Source: an uncultured Mollicutes bacterium | GTDB lineage: Bacteria; Bacillota_I; Bacilli_A; ML615J-28; CAG-313 | Assembly (NCBI GenBank): GCA_900539265.1 | Contig: UQBM01000002.1 | Span: forward strand, 27,433 to 91,432 | Reading direction: 5' to 3' | DNA: 64,000 bases | Shown here: piece after piece, positions 1 to 9,299 of the stretch | Layout of the letters: every line of letters begins with the position of its first letter | How positions within the stretch are numbered: the stretch's first letter is position 1 | Notes under the pieces: model-generated | The model's input: the letters and a program-made list of their open reading frames with translations, nothing else | What the model was told of the DNA's origin: nothing | Database searches by the model: none | Position numbers and translations under genes: made by a program

Positions 1-1
1 T

Positions 2-262
2 AATCCAACTTTAGATACTCATTTAACAGGTTTTATTCATAATATCCCTTATCATAAGATTACAAAATTAAAAACTATTCAAAAAAATCAAAATATGAAT
101 AATGCGAATCAAATGATTAAAAAATATGGCATCTCAATTCAAAATATCGAAAAGATTCCTAATGAAAAATTACCAGATATAATTGTAGATGCTTTATTAA
201 AAAATGCTAAACACTATTTATATAATACTGATTCAGCATCAATTGAAGAAGTAATTATCTAA
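2..262 (+). CDS. C-terminal part of an unidentified protein (cut by window edge)
   Basis: The frame is open from the first bases and ends in TAA at 260-262, giving about 86 residues. The fragment is Asn-, Ile- and Lys-rich, has no membrane helix, and ends in acidic residues (SIEEVII). I do not recognise the family. A sugar-modifying enzyme of the polysaccharide pyruvyl transferase type is a weak guess from the T-H-L-T-G-F pattern followed by a helical tail. A strong terminator follows 18 bases later, so it is the last gene of a plus-strand unit. Confidence 0.6.
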   Translation, partial: NPTLDTHLTGFIHNIPYHKITKLKTIQKNQNMNNANQMIKKYGISIQNIEKIPNEKLPDIIVDALLKNAKHYLYNTDSASIEEVII

Positions 263-280
263 AATAAAAATCGATATAGG

Positions 281-319
281 TCCTTATTTAGTTTAATACC
301 AAATAAGGATTTTTTATTT
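281..319 (+). terminator. Rho-independent terminator
   Basis: TCCTTATTT pairs with AAATAAGGA around an 11-base loop and is followed by TTTTTTATTTTT. It lies 18 bases after the stop of the truncated plus-strand gene. Confidence 0.85.
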
Positions 320-539
320 TTAAAACTTATAAAAAGAAAAATGATTTTTATAAATCTTCTTACTTCTTCATTTGTTAGTTGTTTTATGATCTCAAAATAA
401 ATAACATAAAATAGTAATTCTGTCATAAATTTCTTCTTTTTCTTTTGGCTTTTAATTTCAATAGCGCATCTAATACATATTTAAAATATTAATATCTTGT
501 TTATAATTCAATTCTTTTTTCACTAGTACTGAAACTTTT

Positions 540-2258
540 TTAATCAAGTGAACATTTATTTTCAAAAAAATTGTATGAAAAAGAGTTAATATTTCTATTA
601 ACTCCTATCAATCTTTTATTTTTTGTAACTATTAAATATATTTTTATTTTAAATCTAGAATTATATTTATAAGTTCCTTTTTTTGTAGAATCTGATTTAT
701 AAACTGATTGAATAATTGTAGTTCCAACTCCAACTGCTGTTATTGTACCATATGATGAAATTGTTGCAACATTGTTGTTACTTGAATACCAATAATAATT
801 TAATCTTGATGATGTATCTGGTGCATCGTTTCCTAAATAACAAGGTCTTGTAAATCCTTTTGTTATTGTTGTTTCACCCAATACTCCACCATTTAAATGA
901 ACTTCACTACCAGATTGTTCATACGATTTATCGGTTACAAGAATAAATTGACTAAGATTAACCTCTCTATCTATATTTATATCTAATGAAGATATTAAAT
1001 TTTTATTAAATATACATATCATAATTTTCTTTTCTTGATTAATTTCTTCTGTAAATTGAATTGTAGAGTTAATCCCATTTATCAAATACAATGATATAAA
1101 ATTAAATATATGATTTTCATCAATTTTAAAAATTGAAAAAACTATAATCAAGTTGTTCAACTTCAATTGAAACATAATAGTGAACCCACTGCTCTACGTA
1201 AAACAATATATTATTTGAACCAAAAGTGCTAGAAGCATCACAAACAATATTGTCATAATTATACTTGTCTACTACTTCTCCATTGCTATTTTTAATTGCA
1301 ATTGAAACATTAGGATTTACCAAAATACCCTCACATATGCATCCAAACTTAACAAATAAAATCCTTCATTCTCAGAATATATGTCAAATTCATTTTTATT
1401 ATGATGTAAATGTGTCAAAACATCAACTTCAGAAAAACTTGATATCTCTAAGGGTTGGTAATCATATTTCTTAAAACTATACTAGATCTTAGTTATATTA
1501 TCACTATTATTAACAAATTGAATATAATACTTTCCTACATTTAAAGTTGTAGTTATCCAATAATTATAGCCATTATCTGTTAAAATAAACATTGAATTAG
1601 TATATTCATTCATGCTAGAATCATATATTTTAAAACTAATATTTTTTGATGTATTACATTCGAAATAGTAATAATTATTACAAGTTATATTCATTTCATG
1701 AATCAAGGCATCATTACAAGATAATCTAAACATAAACTCATTTACTTTGGTTCTACAATTCATATCATCACTATATAAAGCATTTACTTTACCACATTTT
1801 TGACATTTATCAACTCTTATTTCATTTGTTTCCATAATATTATGATTGTGTGATTGATTCTCTATGCTATTTTTACAACCACTACAAATACATTCATGGG
1901 TAGTACCCTTATCAATATATTCTACACTATTATTATGTAATCTATAAAATTTTATTTATGAAGCAACATTAGTTCCTGAATTTCCCGCTGCATTGTTGGG
2001 AAAATAAGGACATTGATTTACATTGTGTTGAAATAGTCCATATTCACCCCACTTAGATTTAATCAGAACCTGATTTAATTCATACATATTTCTAGAATAT
2101 ATAAAATTATTTGGTATATTTTCAACTATACCAGAATGAATATATTTACAATTATTATTTTCACTATTCTTTCTTCATATGTATTTTTTATTTTCCTTCT
2201 TGACATCTCTTTTTAATTTATTTATACTATTTATCTTTGTCGAATTATTGTTCTTTTT
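540..2258 (-). pseudogene. Decayed secreted protein with a Big_2 (bacterial Ig-like) domain
   Basis: One coding frame can be followed on the minus strand from about 2255 to about 1330, but it is broken by in-frame TGA (2175-2177), TAA (1956-1958) and TAG (1482-1484). Reading then continues only after a one-base shift near 1325-1335 and another near 1145-1185. The first part holds Cys pairs (CICSGC, CQKCG) that look like metal- or disulfide-forming knots. The last 211 residues hold a Big_2-type segment (NNNVATISSYGTITAVGVG), typical of surface proteins. No intact N-terminus or signal peptide remains. The rest of the 2-kb gap shows nothing else convincing. The fragments between stops may look like small genes but are relics. 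Confidence 0.75.
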
Positions 2259-2261
2259 GTA

Positions 2262-2293
2262 AAATTAAAAACACTCCTATTTAGGAGTACTTT
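2262..2293 (-). terminator. Terminator after dusB
   Basis: ACTCCTATTTAGGAGT forms a short hairpin that on the minus strand is followed by a T-rich run. It begins directly after the dusB stop codon. Confidence 0.75.
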
Positions 2294-3256
2294 TTAATTA
2301 TTTAATATACACCAACAGATTTTTTCTAACTCTTGATAAGTTTGAATCCCAACAATTGCACTTTTGTATTGTTTTGATTGAGGAATTAATTTAAGATACC
2401 ATCCCGCATGTGATCGCATTTCAATCATTGCTAGATGTTCTCCTTTATCAGCCATTAACCTTTGAGCATGATCTAAAAGGGTTCGAATCACTTCTTCTTT
2501 TGATGGTGAGGCAATGATTTTTCCTTCATTAAAATATGTAACCAATTGATCAAAAATAAAAGGATTTCCCATTGCAGCACGTCCAATCATAATTCCGTCT
2601 ACCCCTTGTTGAAACATCTGAATAGCAGTAGAAATATCTTTGATATCGCCGTTTCCTATAACTGGAACATTTGATGATTCTTTGACCATTTTTATATAAT
2701 CTAAATTGACACTACCAGTATATAACTGCGAACGAGTTCGACCATGAATGGTTATTGCATCTACTCCTGCCTTACAAGCAAGAGTTGCCACCTTATCACA
2801 ATTGATTGAATGATTATCCCATCCAGCTCTAATTTTTATAGTTATTGGAATATGCAAATTTTCTTTTAACGATTTAACAATGTCATAAATCTTTTGTGGT
2901 TCTTTTAATAAGGCTGAACCTGCTTGACTTTTCACAACCTTATGAACTGGACACCCCATATTTACATCTAAAATATCAATAGGAGAAAGCTTTAACATTT
3001 GAATAGCTGAAGCTGTAATTGTTTTATAATCAGAACCAAATATTTGCATTGAAATCGGATGCTCGTTTTCTTTTATTTGAATCATTTGTAAAGTTTTAGC
3101 ATTTTCATAAGCAAGTCCCTTATCACTAATCATTTCTGTACATACCAAACCTGCTTGATGCTCTAAACAAATATTACGATAACTAGATGTTGATACTCCT
3201 GCCATTGGAGCAAGAATAATATTATTTTTTAAACTAACATTACCAATTTTTAACAT
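2294..3256 (-). CDS. dusB: tRNA-dihydrouridine synthase, DusB-like
   Basis: FMN-dependent enzyme that reduces uridine to dihydrouridine in tRNA. The 320 residues match the usual family length. Visible features are APMAGV near residues 16-21 at the start of the TIM barrel, the catalytic cysteine in NMGCPV (Cys102), the RNA/flavin-contacting KIRAGWD (141-147), HGRTRSQLY (171-179), and the phosphate-binding GNGDI (201-205) with GIMIGRAAMGNP (221-232). The start codon sits directly after the stop of the threonine aldolase gene with no spacer, so the two are probably translated from one message ending at the hairpin at 2262-2293. DusB assignment rather than another Dus class is by overall resemblance. 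Confidence 0.92.
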   Translation of the reverse strand: MLKIGNVSLKNNIILAPMAGVSTSSYRNICLEHQAGLVCTEMISDKGLAYENAKTLQMIQIKENEHPISMQIFGSDYKTITASAIQMLKLSPIDILDVNMGCPVHKVVKSQAGSALLKEPQKIYDIVKSLKENLHIPITIKIRAGWDNHSINCDKVATLACKAGVDAITIHGRTRSQLYTGSVNLDYIKMVKESSNVPVIGNGDIKDISTAIQMFQQGVDGIMIGRAAMGNPFIFDQLVTYFNEGKIIASPSKEEVIRTLLDHAQRLMADKGEHLAMIEMRSHAGWYLKLIPQSKQYKSAIVGIQTYQELEKICWCILNN

Positions 3257-4291
3257 TTAATTTCTCGCCTTAATTAAAACTTCTAAAAGATGAATCACTT
3301 CATGAATATGAGATACTTGTAATTTATAATGCGTTACTAATCTAATTGTGGTTTGTTTAAGACCCTTTTCCCATATATCAAACATAACATGTTTACCTAA
3401 TTGTTCAACGATATCATTCTCTATCGTAATAAATACTTGGTTAGTTTTTGTTTGAGTAAAAAATTGAATACCTAATTGTTTGAATCCATCAGTTAAAAGG
3501 TAGGCTAAATTATTTTGATAAGCTCCAATTTCAAAAAATAAATTATTTTCAAATAAAGCTTCAAACTGTAAACCACATAAAAAACCTTTCGCAAGTAAGC
3601 CACCAAAATGTTTCTGTGTATATCTAAATTCTTCTTTTAACTTATCATTAATAATAACAAGAGCCTCTCCCATCATTAAACCATTTTTCGTACCACCAAT
3701 ATAAAATGCATCTACATATTTGGTCAAATCACTCGCCTGAATATTGTTATCATTAGCCATCAAAGCACAAGCTAGTCTAGCCCCATCAACATACAAATAC
3801 ATATTCAGTTTTTTGCAAATATCATAAAGATTCTTCAATTCTGACAAACTATAAATTGTTCCATATTCAGTAGGATTAGATATATATAACATTTTAGGTT
3901 TTACCATATGTTCATCAGTATGTTTGACAAAAAGTTGTTCAACTTCATCTGCTGTTACTTTACCATCACGATTGTTTACTATTAAAACTTTATGACCGGT
4001 TGCCTCGATTGCGCCAGTTTCATGAACATGAATATGACCACTATCAGCTGATATGACAGCTTCAAATGGTTTTAAACAATGTGCAATTAAAATTTTATTC
4101 GTAATTGTACCACCAGTTAAAAAATACACATCTGCCTTCTTACATTTAAAAACATCTTTTATTAAATCAGAGGCTCTTTTTGTATGCTCATCTAAACCAT
4201 AACCGACATATGTATTGTCAAAATGTTGATTTAATTTTTCCATTATTTGGGGATGAGCAATATAACAGTAATCATTCTTTAAATTAATCAT
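3257..4291 (-). CDS. ltaE: Low-specificity threonine aldolase (PLP enzyme)
   Basis: Cleaves L-threonine or allo-threonine to glycine and acetaldehyde; a beta-eliminating lyase of fold type I. The start chosen is the ATG at 4289-4291, preceded by AGGAGA at good distance; the frame opens ten codons further up without a ribosome site. The PLP lysine is in YIGGTKNGL (about residue 202), the cofactor aspartate in YVDGARLACA, and the substrate region in SGHIHVHETGA. At 344 residues it is normal length. It pairs with dusB downstream. Together with glyA at 58924 it gives two glycine-forming routes in this window. A related aromatic amino acid lyase is unlikely from the motifs. Confidence 0.9.
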   Translation of the reverse strand: MINLKNDYCYIAHPQIMEKLNQHFDNTYVGYGLDEHTKRASDLIKDVFKCKKADVYFLTGGTITNKILIAHCLKPFEAVISADSGHIHVHETGAIEATGHKVLIVNNRDGKVTADEVEQLFVKHTDEHMVKPKMLYISNPTEYGTIYSLSELKNLYDICKKLNMYLYVDGARLACALMANDNNIQASDLTKYVDAFYIGGTKNGLMMGEALVIINDKLKEEFRYTQKHFGGLLAKGFLCGLQFEALFENNLFFEIGAYQNNLAYLLTDGFKQLGIQFFTQTKTNQVFITIENDIVEQLGKHVMFDIWEKGLKQTTIRLVTHYKLQVSHIHEVIHLLEVLIKARN

Positions 4292-4390
4292 TTTATTATT
4301 TCTCCTAAATTTATTTAACAATATTTTACCATATCTTCTAAATTTTAAAAAATATTATGCTAATTTATTAAAACGCTTTTGCTATTTATT

Positions 4391-4418
4391 TTGCATTTTT
4401 AAAAAAATGTGATATAAT
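4391..4418 (+). promoter_or_regulatory. Sigma-A type promoter
   Basis: TTGCAT at 4391-4396 and TATAAT at 4413-4418 with a 16-bp spacer, ahead of the small membrane protein gene at 4439. Confidence 0.7.
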
Positions 4419-4438
4419 TAGATTAAGAGGTGTTTATT

Positions 4439-4714
4439 ATGGAAAAAAACAATATCAAAACAACAGAAATCGCCAAACAAAATAACAATAAAAAAACCAA
4501 AACTACAAAAGTTTCTGATCAAAAATTAAATTGGGGATTTTGGATTTTAAGTTTTTTTCTACCAATCTTAGGATATATTTTTTATTTAGTTTGGCAAACT
4601 AAAAAACCATTGAAGTCAAAATCTTGTGGATGGGGATCATTGATAGGATCTGTATTTTACATAGTTGTGGCAATTGCCGCAATATTAATAAGCGGAAAAA
4701 TTCGTTATCGATAA
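4439..4714 (+). CDS. Small two-helix membrane protein, paralogue of the next gene
   Basis: The ATG at 4439 follows AGAGG at 4426-4430 by eight bases and is preferred to the GTG three codons earlier. The product of 91 residues has a basic, Asn/Lys-rich cytoplasmic N-terminus (about 30 residues) and two membrane segments separated by a basic loop (TKKPLKSKSCGWG). The membrane part aligns closely with the C-terminal half of the gene at 4859: both have G-F-x-I-L-S-F-F, P-I-x-G, LVW, KSCG and a second helix. Function is unknown; such modules are often called DUF4190-like or zinc-ribbon membrane proteins. It has its own promoter and terminator. Confidence 0.85.
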   Translation: MEKNNIKTTEIAKQNNNKKTKTTKVSDQKLNWGFWILSFFLPILGYIFYLVWQTKKPLKSKSCGWGSLIGSVFYIVVAIAAILISGKIRYR

Positions 4715-4725
4715 AACTAACTATT

Positions 4726-4767
4726 AAAAGTGCTAAGTTAACAAATTGTTGATTTGGTACTTTTTTA
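4726..4767 (+). terminator. Long-stem terminator
   Basis: AAAAGTGCTAAGTTAACAA pairs, with wobble pairs, with TTGTTGATTTGGTACTTTT and is followed by a T run, 11 bases after the small membrane gene. Confidence 0.75.
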
Positions 4768-4795
4768 TAATAATTTATCTTTTTCTTGTATTTTC

Positions 4796-4824
4796 TTGCA
4801 TTTTATTGATATATATGGTATAAT
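4796..4824 (+). promoter_or_regulatory. Sigma-A promoter with extended -10
   Basis: TTGCAT (4796-4801), 17-bp spacer, TGGTATAAT ending at 4824. The start codon is at 4859 after AAGGAG at 4846-4851. Confidence 0.8.
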
Positions 4825-4858
4825 TTAATAAATTATTTTATTCAAAAGGAGATTAAAT

Positions 4859-5245
4859 ATGAAAAAATGCAATCATTGCAATCAATTATTAGAAGATGAC
4901 GCAAAATTTTGCCCTGTATGTGGTAACAAAATTGAAGAATCTAATCTAGAAAATGAGGAAAATAATCAAACCATAACTACTAATAGTGACTATTCATACT
5001 ATAATCAAAATAATATGAATGCTACGCCAATTAATCAAAAAGCAGATTCATCTAGCGTTGGTTTTGGAATTCTTTCCTTTTTCTTCCCAATTGTTGGTCT
5101 AATTCTTTTCTTAGTTTGGAAAGCAGAAACTCCTAAAAAGGCTAAATCTTGTGGAATTGGAGCATTAATTGGAGTTATTTTTAATATTATTGTTTCTATT
5201 TGTTATAAAGTTATCATTGTAACATTTTTAGAAACAGCATACTAA
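4859..5245 (+). CDS. Zinc-ribbon membrane protein
   Basis: The 128-residue product begins with a short zinc ribbon of two CxxC pairs (CNHCNQ and CPVCGN, residues 4-21). A hydrophilic Asn-rich linker follows, then two membrane helices with the same sequence plan as the preceding gene (GFGILSFFFPIVG, KAKSCGIG). The zinc ribbon of this type is common at the cytoplasmic end of small Firmicute membrane proteins and probably mediates protein contacts; no catalytic role is evident. A strong ribosome site (AAGGAG) fixes the start. The tandem arrangement with the gene at 4439 suggests a duplication in which one copy lost or gained the zinc ribbon. Confidence 0.88.
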   Translation: MKKCNHCNQLLEDDAKFCPVCGNKIEESNLENEENNQTITTNSDYSYYNQNNMNATPINQKADSSSVGFGILSFFFPIVGLILFLVWKAETPKKAKSCGIGALIGVIFNIIVSICYKVIIVTFLETAY

Positions 5246-5260
5246 ACTTACTATTTTATT

Positions 5261-5725
5261 TTGAATAAGAAAAAGGTACTTATTTTATCCTCTATCATCA
5301 TATCATTTAGTTTTTTTATCTTCACCATTATAGCTATCCAAACCCTTTTACCTAAAGAATTACAATTTTCCTTTGCTTTAATAGGTAAAGTTCCTCTTTG
5401 TAATCGCAATAAAGCTTCTGCCCTAATAATTGGCAATTTTGTTTTTCCACTTTGTTGGCGTTGTACATTTATGTTATTATCATATATTTTAGGGATAATA
5501 CTTTTTAATTTAACTAAGTTACGTAAAAAAATAATTTCTCTTAAAATAATATATATTATCCTATTTTGTATAATTTTAATATTGCCACTTATTATTGATG
5601 GATCATTACAATATTTTTTTGATAGAGAAAGTAATTATTTAAGAAGAATGCTAACTGGAAGTTTGTTTGGAATTGGTATAAGTATTTTAACTACTAAATT
5701 GATATCAATTTTATTTGATGTTTAA
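5261..5725 (+). CDS. DUF2085-type membrane protein
   Basis: This 154-residue protein has four predicted membrane segments. Between the first two is VPLCNR...FPLCWRCT, the Cys-containing signature I associate with DUF2085 proteins, whose role is unknown. The only possible start near the first helix is a TTG at 5261, 15 bases after the previous stop, and no clear ribosome site precedes it, so translation may be coupled to the zinc-ribbon gene. A bidirectional terminator follows immediately. The family call rests on the PLCxRC motif, the distal D-G-x-L-Q and the R-x-x-T-G-x-L-F-G segment near the C-terminus. Confidence 0.78.
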   Translation: MNKKKVLILSSIIISFSFFIFTIIAIQTLLPKELQFSFALIGKVPLCNRNKASALIIGNFVFPLCWRCTFMLLSYILGIILFNLTKLRKKIISLKIIYIILFCIILILPLIIDGSLQYFFDRESNYLRRMLTGSLFGIGISILTTKLISILFDV

Positions 5726-5757
5726 AAAGAAGCAAATATCAATTGCTTCTTTTTTGT
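5726..5757. terminator. Bidirectional terminator
   Basis: AAGAAGCAA and TTGCTTCTT flank a short loop, with T runs on one side and A runs on the other. It lies between the convergent DUF2085 and alanine symporter genes. Confidence 0.85.
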
Positions 5758-5787
5758 TTCTTTTTATATTAGAACTAATTGATTAAA

Positions 5788-7173
5788 TTATTTAAAATAT
5801 AGGTTAGTATCTTTAGCAATGTCATTTGTTAAAAATAAAATTGCAATTAAATTAGGGATTGCCATTAAGGCATTAATAATTTCAGCTAAATTCCAAATTA
5901 AGTCTATTTTTAAAAAGGCACCTACAAAGACCATTAGGATATATAACCAATTATAGATTTTTTGAATTTTTTCATTTCCTTTAGTCAAATAATCAAGGCA
6001 TCTAACCCCATATAAATTCCAACCTATAATAGTAGTAAAAGCAAAACAAACTATACATAATAAAATTAATAAAGAACAAACTATGCTAGGAAAAGGAAGT
6101 CCTTTACTAAAGGCATAATCGGCAATTGAAATTCCCATTAATTTTTCTTTCCAAGCACCAGTAAGAACAACACAAAGGCCAGTAAGACTACATATTATTA
6201 CAGTCCCAAAAAAAGTTGACGTCATAGCAACTAATCCTTGGCGTATGGGATCATTAGATTTGACAGTTGCCGTAGCAATTGGAGCACTACCAAGACCCGC
6301 TTCATTAGTAAAGATTCCTTTGGCTACTCCTTGTTGAATTACATTTCTAATTGTAATTCCCGTAATTCCTCCCGCAAGAGCTTTATTTGAAAAGGCCATT
6401 TGAACAATAGATTTTATTGCAAGAGGAATCTCTTTAATATTACAACATATTAATAAAAGACAAATTGCAATATATGTAATGGCCATAAAGGGGACAATCC
6501 ATTCACATACTCTACCAATTCTTTTCACTCCACCAATTAGTACTAAAGCTGAAATGATGGCAATAAATGCTCCTGCGATGAGTGAACACCACGATATATT
6601 GATATTACCTATGGATATAAGATGCAAACTTTCCTTATCAAAAACATTTTGAGTAGCATCAACGATTCCATTAATTTGGGTAAGGGTACCAAGACCTAAG
6701 ATTGAAGCAAACATACCAAAGATAGCAAAGGCTTTCGCAAGTGGTTTCCACTTAGTTCCTAAACCATATTCAATATAAGCATAAGGACCTCCAATTATTC
6801 GATCGTTTTCAATTTTACGATATTTGACTGCTAAAAACCCTTCCGCATATTTGGTAGCCATTCCAAAAAAAGCAGTAATAATCATCCAAAGTAATGCTCC
6901 TGGACCTCCAATTGTAATGGCAGATGCTACAGCAGTAATATTACCTGTTCCAATAGTTGCGGACATCGAAATACATAGAGCTTGAAAAGTACTGACTTCA
7001 CCTTTTTGACCTTCTTCTTCTTTTAACATAAAAGAAAAGGCCTTTTTAAGTTTCGTAACTTGGAGACCTTTTAATTTTATTGTTAGCCATACACCAACTA
7101 TAATTATTAAACAAATAAGGGGTATTCCCCAAATAAAATCATGAATTTGACGAATAACGTCTAAAGTTGTCAT
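5788..7173 (-). CDS. Alanine/glycine:cation symporter (AGCS family)
   Basis: Sodium- or proton-coupled uptake of alanine or glycine. The 461 residues contain about ten to eleven hydrophobic segments. Family signatures are visible: SMSATIGTGNITAVASAITIG (near residue 70) and GGPGALLWM, GGPYAYIEYGLG, and FTNEAGLGSAPIA around residue 285. Length is normal. It starts five bases after the dapF stop, so it is the last gene of the rlmI-dapF-symporter operon, ending at the bidirectional terminator at 5726-5757. Linking an alanine/glycine carrier to dapF suggests supply of cell-wall amino acids, which is an inference from position only. Confidence 0.92.
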   Translation of the reverse strand: MTTLDVIRQIHDFIWGIPLICLIIIVGVWLTIKLKGLQVTKLKKAFSFMLKEEEGQKGEVSTFQALCISMSATIGTGNITAVASAITIGGPGALLWMIITAFFGMATKYAEGFLAVKYRKIENDRIIGGPYAYIEYGLGTKWKPLAKAFAIFGMFASILGLGTLTQINGIVDATQNVFDKESLHLISIGNINISWCSLIAGAFIAIISALVLIGGVKRIGRVCEWIVPFMAITYIAICLLLICCNIKEIPLAIKSIVQMAFSNKALAGGITGITIRNVIQQGVAKGIFTNEAGLGSAPIATATVKSNDPIRQGLVAMTSTFFGTVIICSLTGLCVVLTGAWKEKLMGISIADYAFSKGLPFPSIVCSLLILLCIVCFAFTTIIGWNLYGVRCLDYLTKGNEKIQKIYNWLYILMVFVGAFLKIDLIWNLAEIINALMAIPNLIAILFLTNDIAKDTNLYFK

Positions 7174-7178
7174 ATCAT

Positions 7179-7940
7179 TTATTCTCCATCTTTATAATTG
7201 CCTAAATACCTTGATGGACCTAAAATATATAAATTCTTTTCATCCTTTCCTACTTCAATATAACCTCCGTCAGTCCTAATTATCACTTGGTTACTAGTTA
7301 GTAATTTTAATTTTTTTAAAATTACAAAAGTGGCCATCACTCCTGTTCCACACGCTTTAGTAAAACCGACGCCTCTTTCATATGTCTTTACATATATATC
7401 ATTTATAATCATTACAATATCTAAATTTAGGTATTCTTTAAAAAGTGGCAAATTTCTAATGGATGAAGCATCTTCTAATGCCTGTCTAAAATTATCTGGA
7501 ATAATAATGCCATGCCATACACCAGTATTTACAAGACTAATTTTATATATATGATTATTAACAACAATAGGTTCATCAAGATATATTCTATTATCAATAT
7601 ATGTAAATACTGGCTCATTCATTCTTACGTAAACCATAAATGGTGATAGATTTATTATTTTAGTATCAATCATACCACTTAGTGTTAAAACCTTATTCTC
7701 TTCTTCTTTAATTATATGATGGCGATAACAGTATTCAATAAAGCATCTAATACCATTACCACACATTGAAGCCAAACTACCATCTTGATTGTACAAAACC
7801 ATCTCTAAAGGTCTTGTTTTGACCATGACAAAACCATCTATTTCATTCTTACAAACCTTTTGTGCATAAGCAGCATGATCCTTTTGACTTTGATACATAC
7901 ATATAATAAAGGTATTCCCACAACCACTATATATTTCCAA
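7179..7940 (-). CDS. dapF: Diaminopimelate epimerase
   Basis: Converts LL- to meso-diaminopimelate, the last step before lysine or peptidoglycan cross-linking. Both catalytic cysteines are present in their usual settings: SMCGNGIRCF (Cys60) and KACGTGVMA (Cys197). The N-terminal G-N-D-F motif of the family appears here as CGNTFII, a slight change. At 253 residues it is a little shorter than most family members (about 270-280). No other lysine-pathway gene is in the window, so the substrate comes from elsewhere. It is 28 bases downstream of the RlmI-like gene. Confidence 0.93.
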   Translation of the reverse strand: MEIYSGCGNTFIICMYQSQKDHAAYAQKVCKNEIDGFVMVKTRPLEMVLYNQDGSLASMCGNGIRCFIEYCYRHHIIKEEENKVLTLSGMIDTKIINLSPFMVYVRMNEPVFTYIDNRIYLDEPIVVNNHIYKISLVNTGVWHGIIIPDNFRQALEDASSIRNLPLFKEYLNLDIVMIINDIYVKTYERGVGFTKACGTGVMATFVILKKLKLLTSNQVIIRTDGGYIEVGKDEKNLYILGPSRYLGNYKDGE

Positions 7941-7968
7941 ATTGTTCCCCCTTTTATATATATTATTT

Positions 7969-9141
7969 TTATAACACTCTTAAAATGACACATTTTAAAT
8001 ATAGTGATTCTTCACTATCAATTCTAACTGGATGATCAGGTGATTGAATACGAAAATCAATCATTTGTACCACTCGCTTAGAATCCAAACTTGCCTCTTT
8101 TAACATCTGTAAAAATAAAGCAGGCGTCATATGATTAGAACAAGAAAAAGTTAATAAAATACCACCTGATTTTATTGCTTTTAAAGCGCTTAAATTAATC
8201 TCCTTATAACCACTATAAGCTTTTTTAATCGTACCTTTTGATTTAGTAAAAGCAGGTGGATCAAGTATGATTACATCAAATTTATTTTGATTTCTATTAT
8301 CTCGCAAAAAATCAAAAACATCTTCACACACGACTTCAATATTTGTAAAATGATTGAGGTTAGCGTTTATTAAAATGTCATCACAAGCTTTTGGACTGAT
8401 ATCTACTGCAACACTTTTTGTCGCCCCATATTTTAAAGCATGCATTGCAAAACTCCCCGTATGAGAAAAACAATCAAGAACTATTTGATCTTTGACGTAA
8501 TATTTTAATACAGCTCTATTAAATTTTTGATCTAAAAAATATCCTGTCTTTTGACCATTTTCTAAATCAACCATTAATTGTACCCCATTTTCTTCAATTA
8601 CTACTTTAGGATTAAAGGGAGCATTATATATCATACCTTTATATTCTTCTAGCCCCTCTTTTTTTCGGATAGGACTATCACTACGTTCCATAATTCCTTT
8701 AGGCGAAAAGATTTTAACTAAGGCATTCATAATCATTTGTTTATTCTTATCCATCCCAAGTGATAAAAATTGAACTGATAAATAATCTCCATATTTATCC
8801 ACAATTAAACCCGGTAGCATATCAGCCTCGCTAAAAACAACTCGATAATTATGATATAAACCAAGATGTTTTCGAAATTCATTCGCTAGATGAATTCTTT
8901 TTAAAAAAAATTCTTCACTAATTTCAATTTTTTCAAATGATAACATTCTTACAATAATTTTGCTTGCGGTATTTAGAAAACCTCTACCAATAAAACTTCC
9001 ATCATAAGAATAAACATCACAAAGTTCACCAGATTCTATTTTGCCCTCAATTGATAAAACTTCATTGGAAAAAACCCAAGGATGACCATTTTTAATTCTT
9101 TGTTCTTCATCTTTTTTTAAAATTACTTTTTGAATATCCAT
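7969..9141 (-). CDS. rlmI: 23S rRNA m5C methyltransferase, RlmI-like, with PUA domain
   Basis: SAM-dependent RNA cytosine-5 methylase. Residues 1-75 form a PUA RNA-binding domain (NGHPWVFSNEV, GSFIGRGFLN). A central EEHRD-like segment follows, then a Rossmann methylase domain with DCFSHTGSFAMHALKYGA (motif I), VAVDIS, DVIILDPPAFTKSKG (motif IV) and TFSCSNHMT, whose cysteine is the usual m5C nucleophile. Length (390) matches RlmI. It has a very good promoter (9189-9217) and heads the operon with dapF and the symporter. The exact rRNA position modified cannot be told from sequence alone. Confidence 0.9.
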   Translation of the reverse strand: MDIQKVILKKDEEQRIKNGHPWVFSNEVLSIEGKIESGELCDVYSYDGSFIGRGFLNTASKIIVRMLSFEKIEISEEFFLKRIHLANEFRKHLGLYHNYRVVFSEADMLPGLIVDKYGDYLSVQFLSLGMDKNKQMIMNALVKIFSPKGIMERSDSPIRKKEGLEEYKGMIYNAPFNPKVVIEENGVQLMVDLENGQKTGYFLDQKFNRAVLKYYVKDQIVLDCFSHTGSFAMHALKYGATKSVAVDISPKACDDILINANLNHFTNIEVVCEDVFDFLRDNRNQNKFDVIILDPPAFTKSKGTIKKAYSGYKEINLSALKAIKSGGILLTFSCSNHMTPALFLQMLKEASLDSKRVVQMIDFRIQSPDHPVRIDSEESLYLKCVILRVL

Positions 9142-9188
9142 CTTTTTACCTACTATTTATAAATATATCTATTTTTATTATGGTTTTT

Positions 9189-9217
9189 ATTATAACATTT
9201 TTTTACTTATTCGTCAA
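9189..9217 (-). promoter_or_regulatory. Sigma-A promoter of the rlmI-dapF operon
   Basis: On the minus strand TTGACG (9212-9217), 17-bp spacer, TATAAT (9189-9194). Confidence 0.85.
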
Positions 9218-9299
9218 TTTAGAGTGAATTATTTTTGATTTAACTAGATAACACGAATTAATTGAATACTTTTTGCTTTTTTAATTATATTTGTTTATT

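Noticed and set aside
260..487. A minus-strand open frame of about 70 codons, Lys/Phe/Ile-rich
   Set aside because: It runs through the terminator of the first gene, has no ribosome site or Met at a sensible place, and its composition is that of AT-rich noise; it may be a relic of the neighbouring pseudogene.
1265..1474. Plus-strand open frame of 69 codons opposite the decayed surface gene
   Set aside because: The minus-strand reading gives a recognisable protein with Big_2 and Cys motifs; the plus frame has neither motif nor ribosome site.
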